Of a stretch of 64,000 bases of DNA, positions 63,971 to 64,000 are shown one piece after another (the first letter of the stretch is position 1; every line of letters starts with the position of its first letter). A model generated the notes under the pieces. That model searched no databases. It saw nothing but the letters and a program-made list of their open reading frames with translations, and was not told where the DNA came from. A program made the position numbers and the translations under genes. Source of the DNA: [Clostridium] citroniae WAL-17108 (lineage in GTDB: Bacteria; Bacillota; Clostridia; Lachnospirales; Lachnospiraceae); the NCBI RefSeq assembly GCF_000233455.1, contig NZ_JH376423.1, positions 363,353-427,352 of the forward strand. The letters are read 5' to 3'.

Positions 63971-64000
63971 ATGAGAACTTTGGTAACGGCAAAACAGATG
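63971..64000 (+). CDS. nnr: NAD(P)HX epimerase/dehydratase, 3' partial
   Basis: The first ten codons, MRTLVTAKQM, are all that lie in the window. They begin 9 bp after GAGGAGG. This opening matches the N terminus of bacterial YjeF-type NAD(P)H-hydrate epimerase (usually fused to the ADP-dependent dehydratase), and the position after rex supports a nicotinamide-repair role. With only ten residues the call is tentative. Confidence 0.55.
   Translation, partial: MRTLVTAKQM

Overview
The window looks like a chromosomal core segment of an anaerobic, spore-forming Firmicute of the family Lachnospiraceae, most likely near the Enterocloster / Clostridium clostridioforme group. This is an inference from gene content and protein character: spoIIA and spoVA sporulation operons, DUF5716/DUF5717/DUF4364/DUF6506 proteins, a T-box and a lysine riboswitch, AGGAGG-type ribosome sites and roughly 50% GC. 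I see no rRNA, tRNA, prophage, CRISPR array or complete insertion sequence.

Layout. 1-5300: galactose/glucose ABC transporter (a membrane-linked binding protein cut by the window edge, then mglB, mglA, mglC and a small coiled-coil membrane protein). 5336-6545: convergent CYTH protein and DJ-1 family protein. 6620-6788: a 153-bp inverted-repeat element flanked by an 8-bp direct repeat (MITE-like). 6920-14590: protein quality control and GTPase block (tig, clpP, clpX, lon, engB) followed by a DUF6506 protein and a phosphoesterase. 14620-18114 (minus strand): DUF4364 regulator, malic enzyme, CPBP protease, membrane protein. 18298-23974: a three-gene cassette of unknown function (DUF5717, DUF5716 Hsp70/actin-like, TPR). 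24031-28845: YbaK deacylase, T-box plus valS, and a BTAD regulator with a degenerate GGDEF-like tail. 28870-32806: DMT transporter, folC, a 46-residue protein and a membrane TPR protein. 32897-39190: spoIIAA-spoIIAB-sigF, then spoVAA-AB-AC, an opposing MFS transporter gene that splits the locus, and spoVAD-spoVAE. 39286-46252: PBP1A, YigZ, TypA, an SSB-like protein with two OB folds, corrinoid adenosyltransferase. 46253-48342: lysine riboswitch with dapA-dapB. 48448-55811: small lipoprotein, small membrane protein, purC, purF, purB, a LysR regulator, purA. 55981-59909: a YheO-type regulator and a RidA / PatB-like lyase / sodium symporter / 34-residue membrane protein operon. 59972-60461: an ORF-less group II intron. 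60453-64000: small membrane protein, ABC-F ATPase, rex, a 95-bp tandem repeat, and the first codons of the NAD(P)HX epimerase/dehydratase gene nnr.

How the parts fit. Most of the window is housekeeping: sugar uptake, proteostasis, peptidoglycan and lysine precursors, purine synthesis, redox sensing and forespore gene control. Transcription-unit boundaries are unusually legible, with many sigma-A promoters at 17-bp spacing and strong hairpin terminators. The less ordinary material is the DUF5717/5716/TPR cassette, the MITE, the degenerate intron, a shared palindromic repeat at 39214 and 53229, the tandem repeat between rex and nnr, and several micro-ORFs shorter than 50 residues.
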